The notes under the pieces are model-generated. The model saw only the letters and a list, made by a program, of their open reading frames with translations. It ran no database searches and was not told the DNA's origin. Made by a program: the position numbers and the translations under genes. DNA of 44,102 bases. Source: Paramacrobiotus richtersi. Its lineage: Eukaryota > Tardigrada > Eutardigrada > Parachela > Macrobiotidae. Below, piece after piece: positions 10,980 to 24,088 of this stretch. Position 1 is the stretch's first letter, and the number at the start of each line of letters is the position of its first letter. The stretch spans positions 1 to 44,102 of the forward strand of contig JAQGAU010000079.1 of NCBI GenBank assembly GCA_034698045.1, read 5' to 3'.

Positions 10980-11862
10980 TCAGTAGCGATATTTGGTGGA
11001 ATAATCCTTGGGCGAAATCACCAGACCCCGCCCCTTCCTGGCGCCCCGATACAACGTCTCCACAATGTCGATCATCTCCTGCTTGTCCTCCATGGCCCAG
11101 TTGATCTTGTTGTTGTTACCCGTTCCCAGATCGATCATAATGTGCTTGTTACGGAAGAAGAACATGGTCGTACACGGATCGTACAATTCGTACATTTTGT
11201 TGAAATCCGGGACTTCCGTCACGTCGACAAGGTAAACTGTGGCAATGTTCTTCACCTTCTCCGCGATCCCGAACAATGTCTGCAAAAAAATATAATTTCA
11301 CGAACCATAATCACAGAAGAACTGATTTTGATTCCAATAAAAGTTATAAAACGAAGAAGTGAGAACGAAATGAAATGACATCGAGAATTCAAGCTGGGGA
11401 ATTTCCTGTTGTCGCTGCGACAGAATGAGAACACCTCACATTTGACAATTCCGACCGAAAACAACGTCTAAACTTACCGAAGATTGTATAGAACTATAGA
11501 TACATGGAAAGAGATTTAGAATGATTTTTTGGCATAATGAAATTACAATATATACATTAGGGGAAAAGAAAAGCTCAAAATCACCAAGAAATCGACATAT
11601 TATACTAACTATATAATAATTATAATTAATTATAATAATAATAATAATAATAATAATAATTATAATATTACTAATTATAATTATACTAATTATATTAATA
11701 CTAATTATAGTCAGAAAAACACGCTACACGTACCTCATCCATTTTCATGCACGTAGGATCCCAATCGTGACCAAATCGAATGATGACTACACGATCTTAC
11801 TCGGATAAGATGGCCTGATCTACTTGCCATCCATTGTGAAGATGAGGAAGCATGTAAGACAT
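10980..11862 (-). pseudogene. TXNL4A: Dim1 / TXNL4A copy B with nonsense codon 22
   Basis: The structure matches copy A: exon 1 11862-11734 (43 codons) and exon 2 11279-10980 (99 codons plus stop), phase 0, with a strong donor (GAG|GTACGT) and a standard acceptor (TTTTTTTGCAG). Exon 2 is excellent Dim1 sequence and keeps the family proline (TEVPDFNKMYELYD). In exon 1, codon 22 (11799-11797) is TAA where the family has GAA: AILSE, stop, DRVV. Everything after the stop still reads correctly, so the loss looks recent, or the base could be a sequencing error. The next in-frame ATG is too late to make a thioredoxin fold. Another difference from copy A is PCTTMFFF for PCTVMFFF. Confidence 0.9.
11610..11712. 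repeat. (TAA)n / TAATTA microsatellite in Dim1 copy B intron
   Basis: A run of about ten TAA units (around 11632-11660) is flanked by irregular TAATTA repeats. It lies inside the 454-bp intron of Dim1 copy B. Confidence 0.85.
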
Positions 11863-14800
11863 TTTCGGATGAATGGGTAATCTTCCCAAAAAGACAAGTT
11901 TCGGGCCTACTGGCAAATACAACGATATTTTTATAATTATTGTTAAATCTTACGCTGGAGGGGCGGGGCGTGTACCCTATTGGTCCGTGTACTAGTCTTG
12001 ACTCTTGTTGTTCTTTGCAGGTGGCGCCAGGTGTCTTCCACGCGGCAAGGTGTCTGCCACTGTCTGGTGCAGTGATCATGATACGGCCAGTGATCATGAT
12101 GTTTTCTTCTTGTGAGTTGAGCGATCAGTTTTCGTTATTTTTGAATTTTCAAAACAGGGACATGCGATTTACCTACAAAGTCCTGTTATCCTAAGTTTTG
12201 TGATCTCGATCTATCAAGGACTGAAGTGTCGACACACGTAAAAATCATTAGTCACAACTCCTGCTGGTGTTTCGTACACTGAACAGTTTATCTCACGGCA
12301 TCCCCAGCAGTTTATCCCACAGCTGTGTATCTCAGTGCTGTGCTTTTAGTCTGTTTTGGGATTTGCATGAGTCGCACCTTCCGGGTCCAGTTTCTGAAAG
12401 AAAGACGTAAGTGATAGTTAGTGATTAAATTATTAAATATTTAAACAGAAATGTGCTGGCGGTTGTCATGTGTGCCTGTTTCAAGTCTACGGCATCTAGC
12501 CATGAAATAATGATTATTAGTTATATTAAAAATTAAAATCTGGATCATTTTTTAATTTTATTAAATTTTATTAATTTTTATATATGAAAAGTCAATATGT
12601 TATGCTGCGCACGTTGTCAAGTTTCTGTTTGCGGCCAACACGCTGCAGTAGGGCACAACAGGGCGCTTATTTGTTGTCTGTGGCTAATTTTTGATTGTTT
12701 GTCACAATTTTTTGGCGACCGTTTTCTCGCAGTTTCAATACTCTGGGTCTTCTTTATGCCGATGCGCAGCTTTCCAGTTTACGTTGCCATTTGAGTTCTT
12801 CGTTTTCGTTCCAGTTATTATAGCATTTTGATTTCGGAGTGTCACGAATGTGAAACGGAAACTAAATGGCCCGAAACCGTTATCGACCCTTAGCGCCAGG
12901 CTCAGTTTATTTATTTATATTACATTTTAGAAGCATAATTTCCTTACACTAGAGTGACTAGAGGGAGATTTGAGTTTATCATTGTTAGGAATATACAGAA
13001 AGTATTAGTGGACCTTTGTACGACTTAATAATTAGGCCGTTATGGGAGTAAAGTCAGTTAACTTGGAGAAAGTACCACAACGATTCTCATGAAAAGTGTT
13101 TTTCTGCGGTCATAAAAATGTCGAAGGTATTAATTTGATTCTACCGCAATTCCAGACCTACTATGAACTCAGCAGACATGTTTTTCCGATTCCGTGATAT
13201 TTATGGACAGGTCACACTTGCTCGTCGAGGAAGATAAGCGGGATTGTTGAGTCAATACCACTTGGTAAAAAATGCTGCTAAAATGCGGACGTTGGCAGAT
13301 AAAGAATTGAGGTCGAGTTACACAACTAGCTATGCGCAAATGAATCGAGATCGACGCCTTTTCAAACTTCCTCGTCTACCAGAGATTAAAATGTGGGAAT
13401 GTGCCAGCGGTGTAATCAGTTCGTATGAATGCAAGTGCCGTCTGATGGCCCTTATCATTTTGCTGGTTGTTTTATGACGTTGATCACGTAAAAAAGTTTC
13501 ACGCTGAATTTGCACGAGATTTCATGGCGGTGTTTGTTGCTGTCAGCAGTGTTTTGTTTATATAGTTTTGTCACGGTAGAGTGTAAAAAAGAGGGCAAAA
13601 AACTATGAAGAGAAACTGCTTTCAGCTTTGAAAAATTCGTACGGATTCGACCGGTATGTAGTGCATCACGTTTGGCCGAAAAATTACAACTTGATTTTTT
13701 TACTTGATTCCTTTGATGTAAACCGCCGAAGTGTTCTTAATTTTTGCGCGGGTTATTTCCCGCAAGTTGCCGTAACACTCTACATTCTACCATGGTTTCG
13801 TATAGACGGATTCTGACATACAGTAAACGTTGATTTTGATTTTACATTGTACAGTACAATGCATTTTACAGTGAAATCCATAACACTTCAGGGTAGTGTA
13901 AGGGCTCATTATTTTAACGGTTAGTGTGTAGTGCGTTGGCTGAGAACTCTGACAATGATGACGGCGTAGGGATCAGGGCTAACTTTGACCGTCAATAACT
14001 TTGTACCAGGAGAACGGTTGTGCATTTTAAAAATGGATTAAAGATGCTGATAACAAACGGTAGAGAAAATTTTCACGAGTTTTATTGGATGGGTTGCTAG
14101 TCTGTGTCTGCGGTGTAATTATTAAGCAGCAGAAATCATAACTTCAAGTTCGTAGTTTAGGTGTACATTAGCCGCGTTTGCGTATCGACTATTGTGAAAC
14201 TTTCCACTTAATGATCACAGAATTCAGATTGTTCGTGTTGACTTTCGCGATAAATTAATTCCAGAAACTGAAAAGAAAAATCTGACGATTCGGAAATTCG
14301 ATCTTTCGGCTTGCGCACACACTCATTGGCTTAGTGTACTATTTATTTTCTTTAATTTTTACGGATGAGTTCAATTTATTGTTGTTGATAACACCGTTAA
14401 AACTGATCTAACAAGTAAGCAATTTCGGATGTGTTTCTCGCACAAATAAGCGACAAACACCAATAAAATCTGGTAAATATAGAGCAATTTTTATTTTGGT
14501 ACCAGTCTAAATGGTCAGAAGTTATGAATCTTGGAAGCTGATTTGGATTAACATAACCGTCTACCTGCGTATGAGACAAGGTTACGATCTAAATGATCAT
14601 TTCGGAATTTCAGACTGTTTTGGTAATGATTTCGTTGCATGAGTATGTTCATTAACCAGCCAGTCGATGTAGTAGTGAGATGGGGAAATCGTAGTGTAGT
14701 GGCATTCAGCGCGGGTCTAATATCGTGAAAAACCTGCCAGTCGCCGGAATGTGGAATATATCGGGAAATGTGTGCTCGCAGCAGTGTAAAAGAAACTTAC

Positions 14801-15313
14801 ATTCACAAACGTATTTCTGCAGCTAATGATTTTTTTGATTAATTAGTTGTAAAAGGCAGAAGAACAAATTTCTCGTTTTTTTATTCAAAAATTAATGCAT
14901 GAATCGGTGATCAGACTGTGTCAAAGGGAAATAAATGTTTCGCTTCCGGTAGGGTTGCGAATGAATTGCGCCGTGTTGGAAATTGTCGTCGTTTGGCTTG
15001 CGACCATTGTGTTCATTGACCATGTGCAGTGTCTTAGCCGTTCGGTTTCTTGATTGTAGAGTTTTATTTCCTTGAGGCCTTTATTTGAATTTTGAATGAT
15101 TCTTGGTGCCGACTTTGTAATCCGGGCTATTGCCATTAAACAGCATGTGAATTGATCATATTGTGGATTTACTGGAATTAACCAGTATTCGGAGTTTTCA
15201 TTAATGCATTAAGTTTCGTATTGTGCTTCCGGTTCTTATCCGGCTTTTATTTCTGCTTTTCACTTTACGCTTTTGTTCACCAAGTTCAGTAATATTGTTT
15301 GTTTGTCCTGCAG
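11863..15313. other. Long non-coding stretch upstream of the ten-exon gene
   Basis: No coding sequence can be supported in this 3.4 kb. A tandem GATCATGAT motif (CAGTGATCATGATACGGC then CAGTGATCATGATG) lies at about 12068-12104. A strong donor-like site (AAAGAC|GTAAGTGA) at 12406/12407 could end a non-coding first exon whose partner is the acceptor before 15314, making the region a 5' UTR intron. That is inference; transcript data would decide. Confidence 0.45.
12236..12345 (-). repeat. Dispersed repeat, inverted partial copy of the 22499-22598 element
   Basis: This sequence (CACGTAAAAATCATTAGT, then CTCCTGCTGGTGTTTCGTAC, then AACAGTTTATCTCAC) is the reverse complement of 22540-22625 with few changes. 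Its far end lacks the second terminal repeat, so it looks truncated or more diverged. Confidence 0.8.
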
Positions 15314-18300
15314 GTTTCGACATGTCTTCCTCACCTTTCTCAATTAAAAAGATGTTCGACTTTAGCACCCCGGGGAAGAAGAAGGCGAATGTGAATGTAA
15401 GCGTATGGTGTTCGAAAGTTGCAGTCAATTTCCCTGTAATATTCAGTGTTAATTTTATGGATGTCTTGTCGGAGTGAGTTTTTTATATTTACTATTTAGT
15501 ATTGTTTTTTCAAATGGTAGTCAATAATAAATCATTCTGTTTCGTTGATTTATTAATAGACGTTAGGTTTTATGTGAATTTTTTTTAAATGGTATAGTGT
15601 AATGCAGATTTTATTGACATTCAGTTTAATTATTGACAGAATTAATTTGCATGACTAAACAATATTTCTGTTTTCCGTTTGCAGAGTGGCAGCGTCGAAC
15701 AGACGGGTAAGTCAAATCGTTCGCTAAATGAGTGCTGTCGACAGACTTGGTATTGTTTGTACGTCGCAAGCGTTTTCTGGGACAGTAGATAAAACAATTT
15801 GAAATATTTGAAATGTTAATTTAAAATTGACAGTTAGTTGTTAATTTAAAGATTGCACTGCAATTATCTGGAATGACTAGTAAAAATCCGGCAGTTTTAC
15901 TCAGTACGCAACCGCACACTGGGGCGCTTTTGAATGACAGGAATGGCATTAGTTCTTTTGGTTTCAGTTTTTGATAACGAGTTTTAACTGCATTAGTCGT
16001 TCTTAGCGCCGGCTATGTTATGCTTCATAATAAATACCTGAGATATTATAAATTAAGTTAGAAAATTACAAAGAAAGCGTTCCGCAGTACTTGATAAACT
16101 GTGATTCGTGTTTTATTGGCGGTAATGTTTTAGGTTTCAAAAGCCTCACCATCCCAGTCTCTCCAAACCCTCATTCTCAGCAAGCAGGCCCCTATTCCGA
16201 CCACAGCGCGGGTATTTTCAGTTTGTGCACTTTCGTCACTGAGGCATGCCATCGCTTTAGCTCCTTTGATACCCTAACCGGTTTTATTGATTTGTTTGCA
16301 GCGGCGCAGCGGAATCGTGAGATTGTTGCGCAGTACGATGCGAACAGAACGCTCTCACCTCTGCCGGCCGTGAAACATCAAAATTCCGCTGCACCTTCAG
16401 GTGAACAAAATATCTGCATTATGTTTATTGATCGGTTTATGGTTAATTTGGGGTGGATACATTAGCTGAATATATGATAAACCAAATTTTTATTAATTAA
16501 TTCAATGAATTTTTTTTATCCAAAATAATTCGCTGAAAAATGCCTTTACAAATTATATTATTAAATCTGGTGTGTTTTAGACATGTGCCGTATTGTTGTT
16601 AGTATGTATTCATTCGGAATGTGTGCTGTTAATACGAACCTTGGTTTTACCTAAATATTCTGATAATTTAATTTAGTTTTGATTCAAAATTATTTGTTTT
16701 TCTAAGTGTCACAGAAACCCCGATCATCCGGGTACTTCTGGATGACAGCTGGCTTTTTTTCGTTGAAATTAAAGGTATCCGAACTGTAGCCGGGGCGAAT
16801 CTCGCGCTCTTTAGATATTTCGGCTGCAAGTTTTTCGGTTAAAAGCTGTAAAAATCTCATAGAAATAAATGCCTAAATAACGATTCTCTGGTTTAGGCAC
16901 GTTTTCCGACATGGTGTCCGAACCAGGACCGGTTTGCAAGAAGCCAAACATTTCCAATTTTGAGTTCCCCATTGCGCCGAGCCAGTCCGGCAGCGCATCG
17001 ATTGGCTCCATGGATGTGGATGAAGACGGTAAGGATTATACACCTTTAATCAGTAAAGTAATAAACTGTATAAAACAAAATTAACTAAAGATTTCTAAAT
17101 CAGTCAGTCAGGTTAATTTTAATTCAGAAGTTAATTTTTTAACTGATTCCTTTACCTATGTGAATATTTATTTGCGATGATTCTGCTTTTATTGATCTAC
17201 TAGTTAGAAATTTGTTTGTTCGATAAGATTGAATAATGCGCTGTTATTTGCGGATGGTGCGTAAGATTGGCCGAGCATTCAGGATAAAATAATTGCCTTC
17301 ATTAGCAGTGCAGGAAAGTGTCGCAGCTTGTTATTTTGAGTGGCAAAATTTTGTAAAGCGCCGGTGAAAAAATTATATAAAGCTTGTCTTTCTGCGGCGC
17401 TCAATGGAGTTATATTGTTGCGGTGTAGTGTAACGTGACAGATTAAAATGGTGTAACCCTGTCATTTTTGAAGCGCTGATTGTTGAGGTGAGAAGAGAAT
17501 CGCTAGTTGTTCTGCTTCATATCCTTGCGTGTTTTTTACACGTGCATGCCGACAATTCAATTCGGGCAGATTGGACTTTCTCGAATTCTTGCCTTTTGGT
17601 TTTGTTATTTAGAACGCAGTACCAGCATCACAAAACCGCCGTTAAATTGTGCGGAAGGTGCGGCAGTAAAACATTATTCGACAGGAGACAGTTAACGGAA
17701 CCCTTGTGCGCCATTACTGTCGGAACTTGTGATACTGTACTAGGAGCCGTAGTACAATGGCTCAACGGGCATGCAATAATGGCAGACGAGGGCAAATCCA
17801 GACTTTAAAAATTCAGTGGTTTTTTGCTATTTCGCCTTCCGCACTTTTTTAAGGCTCTTCTAGGACGTAGGCACTGTGTTCTCAAAAACTACATTAAAAG
17901 GCAAGAAATCTCGAAGGTCCAGTCTGCCCGAATTGAATTGTAAGGCGATGTGTCGAGCAACAGGTTCCGCGGCATATTCCCCGTAGCCGCGAGCTGTCAA
18001 ATTGGCTGTATAAATAATTTCAGATGCTCTTTTTATGGCCGGTTGATTGGCTGTGTTTTCTTTGGTGTCCGGTGTTCATGGTTGTTTCGGGCTGTAACTA
18101 TACGTCACATTTAATGGATCCTTGTGTTTTAGGCTCCGTTGCTTTCCGCGTTGATTTGATTGTTTTCCTTTCGTACAAATCTCCTATGGAGCGAGACAGT
18201 CAGCTGGCGGTTGTGTTCAATGTGTGGAAACTGAACTTCGACTGTGAGTTGTACATGTGCGGCGTCTGTCGGGCCTGATTATAAAAACTGAATGTGAATA

Positions 18301-21300
18301 TTGCAGCTCCTCAGTCCATGATGTATAGCGAACGCTATGAGCTGCTCTGTGAAACCCGGATCCGTGACGCCGAGGGCATCCGCACCGACAAAATGGCCAT
18401 GCGAATCTTCGGAAGTTGTCCCAGTACGGTGAACGTCCATGACTACGCAGCAAAGCTCTACGGCAAGCTGGATGAGGCTAAGGTGCCGGGGGTGCAGACA
18501 ATTTTTAGCTTTGGTGTGGTCCCGTCGAGTGATGGTACGTAAATCATTTCTAATTCGTTGTACTTTATAGATATTATTAAATAATAAAATAACTAAATAA
18601 AAGTTTTATTTCAATGCCGTACGTGAACTTTGATGAGGTTTAGTTATGAAGTGTGTGCTCGCGCTGGTTCGAACAGAAAGTGAACTTGAGGTGACGGAGG
18701 AACGTACCAACGTTGTCAAATGCGAGTTTTCCTATTGTGTACGTGACCACGGCTTGTTGGTCCTTTGTACATTTTTTTGTAAACATCACCTGTTGAAGTT
18801 TTGGTTATGTACATTATCAGAGTGTTCTTGGAGACATTAAGGTGTAATTTTAACCAGTTTGATCAAAGGTTTTGGACTGCTTAGAAAGAAATTAGGTTCA
18901 TAAAATATTTCATGAATGAGTTAGTCATACAAGCGCTTGATGCGTAACAAAGGCTGATCATAAATAATTGAAAATTAGAGAAAACGTGAGACAGCAGAAA
19001 TATGAAAATAAGGAAAAAATAATTCAGCAAAAACTTCAAAAAACGAATATAAACTATGAACAGTATTAAATATAAGAAATAAAGCTTACAAAAAATAATA
19101 CAGCAGAATTCAAAACCATTAATTGATACTTAATATTGTTTCTGTTTCTGTAAGTTTTATATATTTGTTGTTGTTTTCGATATTGTGTTTTTTATCGTTT
19201 TCATTACACTTTCTGTGGCAGCTGAGCACGGGAGTTGTTTCGTAACAGTTTAGTTTCCGGTTTGCTTATTGACATCCAGGAGACTGACGAGTGAACGCTT
19301 CACGCCTGTTATGTACGTAGTACGCTGGCTGCACGGTGCACTGATTTGCATGTGCTCCTCTTGCAAATTCCGTCTGCCGTGACAAATGACTCATCGCGGA
19401 TGATGGGATGAGTCGGACATCCGGCGCAAATCCAATTGTTCGTTAAAATGCGTCTTCTCGGCGCTGATTAACCGCGGCTTTTAGCATAATGAACCCATTC
19501 ATCGATTTAATAAAATCATTAGCAACAATAAAAATTACGTAATAAAGAAGTAAAATGTCGTAATAATTAATTAAATCTGTTCCACGTGACGAAATAATTT
19601 TTAGTATTAACTAAATGATATAATTCAGAATAATGGAGATTCAGAATAATACAGCTGGATAATTCAGAATTTTAATTATTTAATGGTTGACGATAATTTC
19701 GCAACCAGTATTTCAAGTCGGGAAGCATTTGCGGGATTTTAGGGCGTATCTACCGCAGACCGGAAGTGTGACCGTAAACATGCTAAGTGCATTGTGGGAT
19801 AGCGGAAGGACAGGGTCTCCTGCATGAATTTCAACGTGTCCGACATTCGTCGCTGTTGATCTCATGTCAGTATGCATTTCACAGTAAACTGCTTGATAAT
19901 ATGAATTTTATTGATGGAAAGTGTCATTTTATTTGTGTACTGTCTGGCACGGTGCACAAATAGTATCCGTTTGCCATCCAGCTGATTGTGAGATAGGTAA
20001 AATTTAATATAGTTATTTTTGAAAATTCAGAGAGCTTAACTTGTAACAGCGGTTCAAAATATTACTAATAGTAGAAAAATATTTGTTTTAAAACTAAAGA
20101 ATTTTGAAATACGTGTACGTGGTGCAGTTGTCAGTCTTACAAATGAAAATAAACCGATAATTGCTAGCCGTTTAAAAAACAAGCCGTAAACGAATTGAAT
20201 ATTGATTAATAATTAACTATAGTTAATTACTATCTCTTGCACATTTTCTTGGCATTTATGAAGGTGAATTATGACCAAATGTTACGATAGTTCGCGGAAA
20301 GCCGGAGACTGACAGACAGAAACTGTTGTGCAAAATACCTTTAAGCGTACGATTCGAGTAAGAGCACGGTCGCGCCGGTAAAACGAGGCCCTTTGTTGAT
20401 ATTTATTTACCGCGTTTTACGGCAGCACCCGATCGGCGCTACATCATAACCAGTAGTTTACTGCGGCTCTCTCGTTGGCGCGGATCTTTTTTTACGGCCC
20501 AATGTCTCATGTTGTGCCTGCGTGCATTATCTTTGAGATGGTATTTTAATTCTCCAGCTCAGCAGTTCATGGTTACATAATCCTCGTGACGTGTATCTGT
20601 TGGTATTTTACAATGCTTTATTATCAGCTACCGTCTTTTTGTTGTGGAAATAATGTGAACATGTCGAATATGGAGATGTTTTTTTGCAAAACGTGCGATA
20701 AAGTGAAGGTTGTTATGCAGTTGTTTGTTAATTGTGGGAAATTTATGGATAAAGGCATATTTTTTTAGAAATCGAAGAATTTTGAAATACGTATACGAGG
20801 TGCAGTTGTCAGTCTTACAGGTGAAAATAAACCGATAACTGCGAACGTTCAAAAAACAAGCCGTAAACGAATTGAATATTGAGTAGAGGGAAATAAAGGC
20901 ATCATGATTGAGTTGTACAGCGTGCAGAAAGGTGGGCAAAGGATGGTTTTTCGAGACGAATGGTTAAAGCTTTCGTACGTCAGTAAAATTAATGGGATAT
21001 CATGTCCGAGGAACATGTACATATGTTACGCAGAGTATCCCAACGGAAAGTGTCTTGTTCATTGATCATCGGTGAGTTTCAGGATTAACCTGCAACACTG
21101 AATTTTCTCGTTTCTGATTCAGTTTGAAAGGCGATTGCTTTGTCAGAAAGTGTGAGATGATTCGATATGAGATTACTGTGAAGGTGCGGGTTGATGTAAA
21201 CGGAATTTGATTTCATTTTTTGAAATGTGCAGTTTGAAAGTTTTGTACTTATCGTGTGTGGAAGATGGTTCTCTTCGACGTGCTTTTTCTTTTGGAATTT

Positions 21301-24025
21301 TTCTGGTAATATAGACGTATTTGTGCTGAATATTGTTTAAGAAAGTGTATATTTAATATAATCCATTTTGCGGATTTACATCTGCGCCTATTTCAGACGT
21401 TAGGCGCTTTCTTGGCTGATGGCCGACAGATTTTGGCAATTTGGCCTTGATTTTCCTGTGGTCTGAAGTACCACCGGAAGTATTTGTCATGATCATTTAC
21501 ATTTTTGCCAGTCAACAGATGGTTTATTGGCATTGTAATTTTGAGAAACATTTTAAGAAAAATGTTGCTAGAAAGTGGCGAAATGTTGGCAGCAGTGTTT
21601 TCCGAAATGGGAAACTCGGTATCATGCATCGAATAGTAATGGCAGGTGAATTATTATTGACTATTTGAATCGGAAATTTCTTCCATGCGTAATCGTGTAC
21701 TTTCCCCTTTCTCTTGTGTGTCATACTTGCGCGGAGACAATTTACTTACGATGAATAATTGTTAGCGATTTTTGCTTTTATTGTTCTACCGGGTAGTAAG
21801 TAATGTATTTGTTCAACAGAATTGGATAATGCTGTTATCTGCGGATGGTTCGTAAGAGTGGTCGAACATGTGCTGACATAATTGCTCTCCTTGGCAATAC
21901 AAAAGAGTGTCGCAGCTTGTTATTTTGAGTGGCAATATTTTATTAAGCGCCAGTTGAGAAAATTATAAAAACTCGTCATTTTGCAACGCTCAGCGGAATT
22001 TTGTCGATACAGTGTAATATATCGTGACAGATTAAAAAGGTGTTACTCTGTCATTTTTGATGTGCTGATTGTCGAAGTGAGAATGATAATTGCAGATTTT
22101 CTGCTTGATCTCCTTGCGTGACGTTTGCAAGTGCAGGAGATGTGTGTAGAGCAACAGGTTCCGCGGACATGACAGTCACGGTGTGACTGAGTTTCGATCT
22201 TGTAGGACTGGAGTGTGTGAAACGTCGTTTGGACCAGCTGGAGAGTGATATGCGGGAACTGATGGAACATATGAACGATCAGGTGGAGACCAACGGCGAT
22301 TTGGGTTCGGGTTTATCGAAGCTGGAAGACCAAGTTGTAAGTTGCGATGTCCTGTTTTTCCACTGTGGGCCATTTGAATGTACCTAGATGTACAGTCCAT
22401 TTTACAACGGTAGCCGATAGAAATATGTGCTGCGTTTTCATATACGTTACGATTCTTTATGTAGCTATCGTATCGGACGTAAACATCATTTCTATTCGGC
22501 TCCTGCTGAGTGTACTTTGGGATACTGTGTACTGTGGGATAAACTGCGGGGTATACTGTGAGATAAACTGTTCAGTGTACGAAACACCAGCAGGAGCTGA
22601 CTACTAATGATTTTTACGTATCTTATCGGTATCGATGAATTTAATTGGCAATAATCGGGAAATAATGGTTACAGAAGTACACAATTCGAAATTTAAATAT
22701 ATATGTAAGTTTGAGCACATGTTATTTGTCCCAGTTCGCGCGTGACGATTTGCCAAGATCAAGTTAGCATTGCCGTGCATTATTTAATGATATTTATTGT
22801 TCTTTTTAAAAGAATGTGCTGGAAAACAGCTGTACTTCCACTGCCAACGGCTCGTCCACTATCGCGTCGTCCGCGGGTGATCTGGGAGGATCCGGCACGG
22901 GTGATCTGGCAGCGACAACCAGCGCGAAGATTAAATTTGTACGTTAGCAATTGGAACTATTTAAAGCAAATTACTGCATTTTTTGGTCGCGTGCGACTTT
23001 GTACTAAAAAATATTTACATTTGCGATTTTCTGCATCTTCATGCGAATCAGCCTTCAACAGAATCACCAAATTAATAGCGAAAACATTTAATGATTTTTT
23101 AGTGGTATTTCATTGGTATATTTATCTGTTTTTCTTTGTTATCAGACATTGGAGCAACAAATGATCTGGAGCAATCTGAAAAAACCGGATTTGATCTTTT
23201 TTACTGTGCTGGGGAAGGTAACTAGTTTGTCTTGCGAGAAATTTCTCAAACATTCCCACGAAGAAATGTGTAAGCCAGTTGACACATTTAAATCGTGTAG
23301 ACTATTTTTCCGGATTTTATCTGCAGTACATGAATTTTTCAGATTATTTTTTTAGTTTCTTGCTTTTAAATTTAGTGGTAATATAATATAATAATAATGC
23401 GCTCGCTCTCTTTGTTTTTGCGGCTTTTGCCAAATGAAAAAATTTTGCGGTTGATAGATTATGGGCATGCTGAAACATTATACCGGCCGTAAGGAGTTCG
23501 GATTTGCGGAAGTCAGACTTGCTTGTGGAGAGCAGTGGAGTACTTTACCCCAGAAGTTACGAAAAAGAATCAGGGATGAATTGGCCTTGTCGAGAAACCC
23601 ACCGGTATGATTCGTTTAGAGTTGCGGATTTGAGATTGGTTTGTAAAATTTTTTCTGATCACCTTCGGTTTTTTTTGTAAGGAGCACGGTTGAGGCAGCG
23701 TCCGAATGAAAATAAATTAAACTTTGGATATACCAGACTACTGGTGTTTATGAAGATCTTATCGGTAGTATTTTATGGTTTTTATTATATCAGTAATTAC
23801 TTTTTCAGTGGATCACCCATTCAACACCATGTTAAAGTTGCAAATCAGCGGATCACTATTTTTTTTTAATTCGGTGATAAAGATAAATCTTGATTTCTTT
23901 GGGATGATCAAAAATACCGCAGTGAATCAGTTTCACAAGAGTCTGGGAGAAAACAGCAAAGCTTGCATGTTCTGGTCTGGTTTTATTGATTGTTCTCAGA
24001 TTAAAGACTGGTTAATACAGGGTGA

Positions 24026-24088
<63 letters not shown>

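Noticed and set aside
10899-11378. 159-codon plus-strand ORF
   Set aside because: It is antisense to the conserved second exon of Dim1 copy B, whose strong constraint keeps the other strand open.
17488-17808. 106-codon ORF inside the second MITE
   Set aside because: It starts outside the element, crosses its terminal repeat and shows no transposase motif.
24027-24087. Possible telomere-like repeat
   Set aside because: The AGTT tetranucleotide is not the arthropod TTAGG, vertebrate TTAGGG or nematode TTAGGC unit; it is an ordinary intronic microsatellite.
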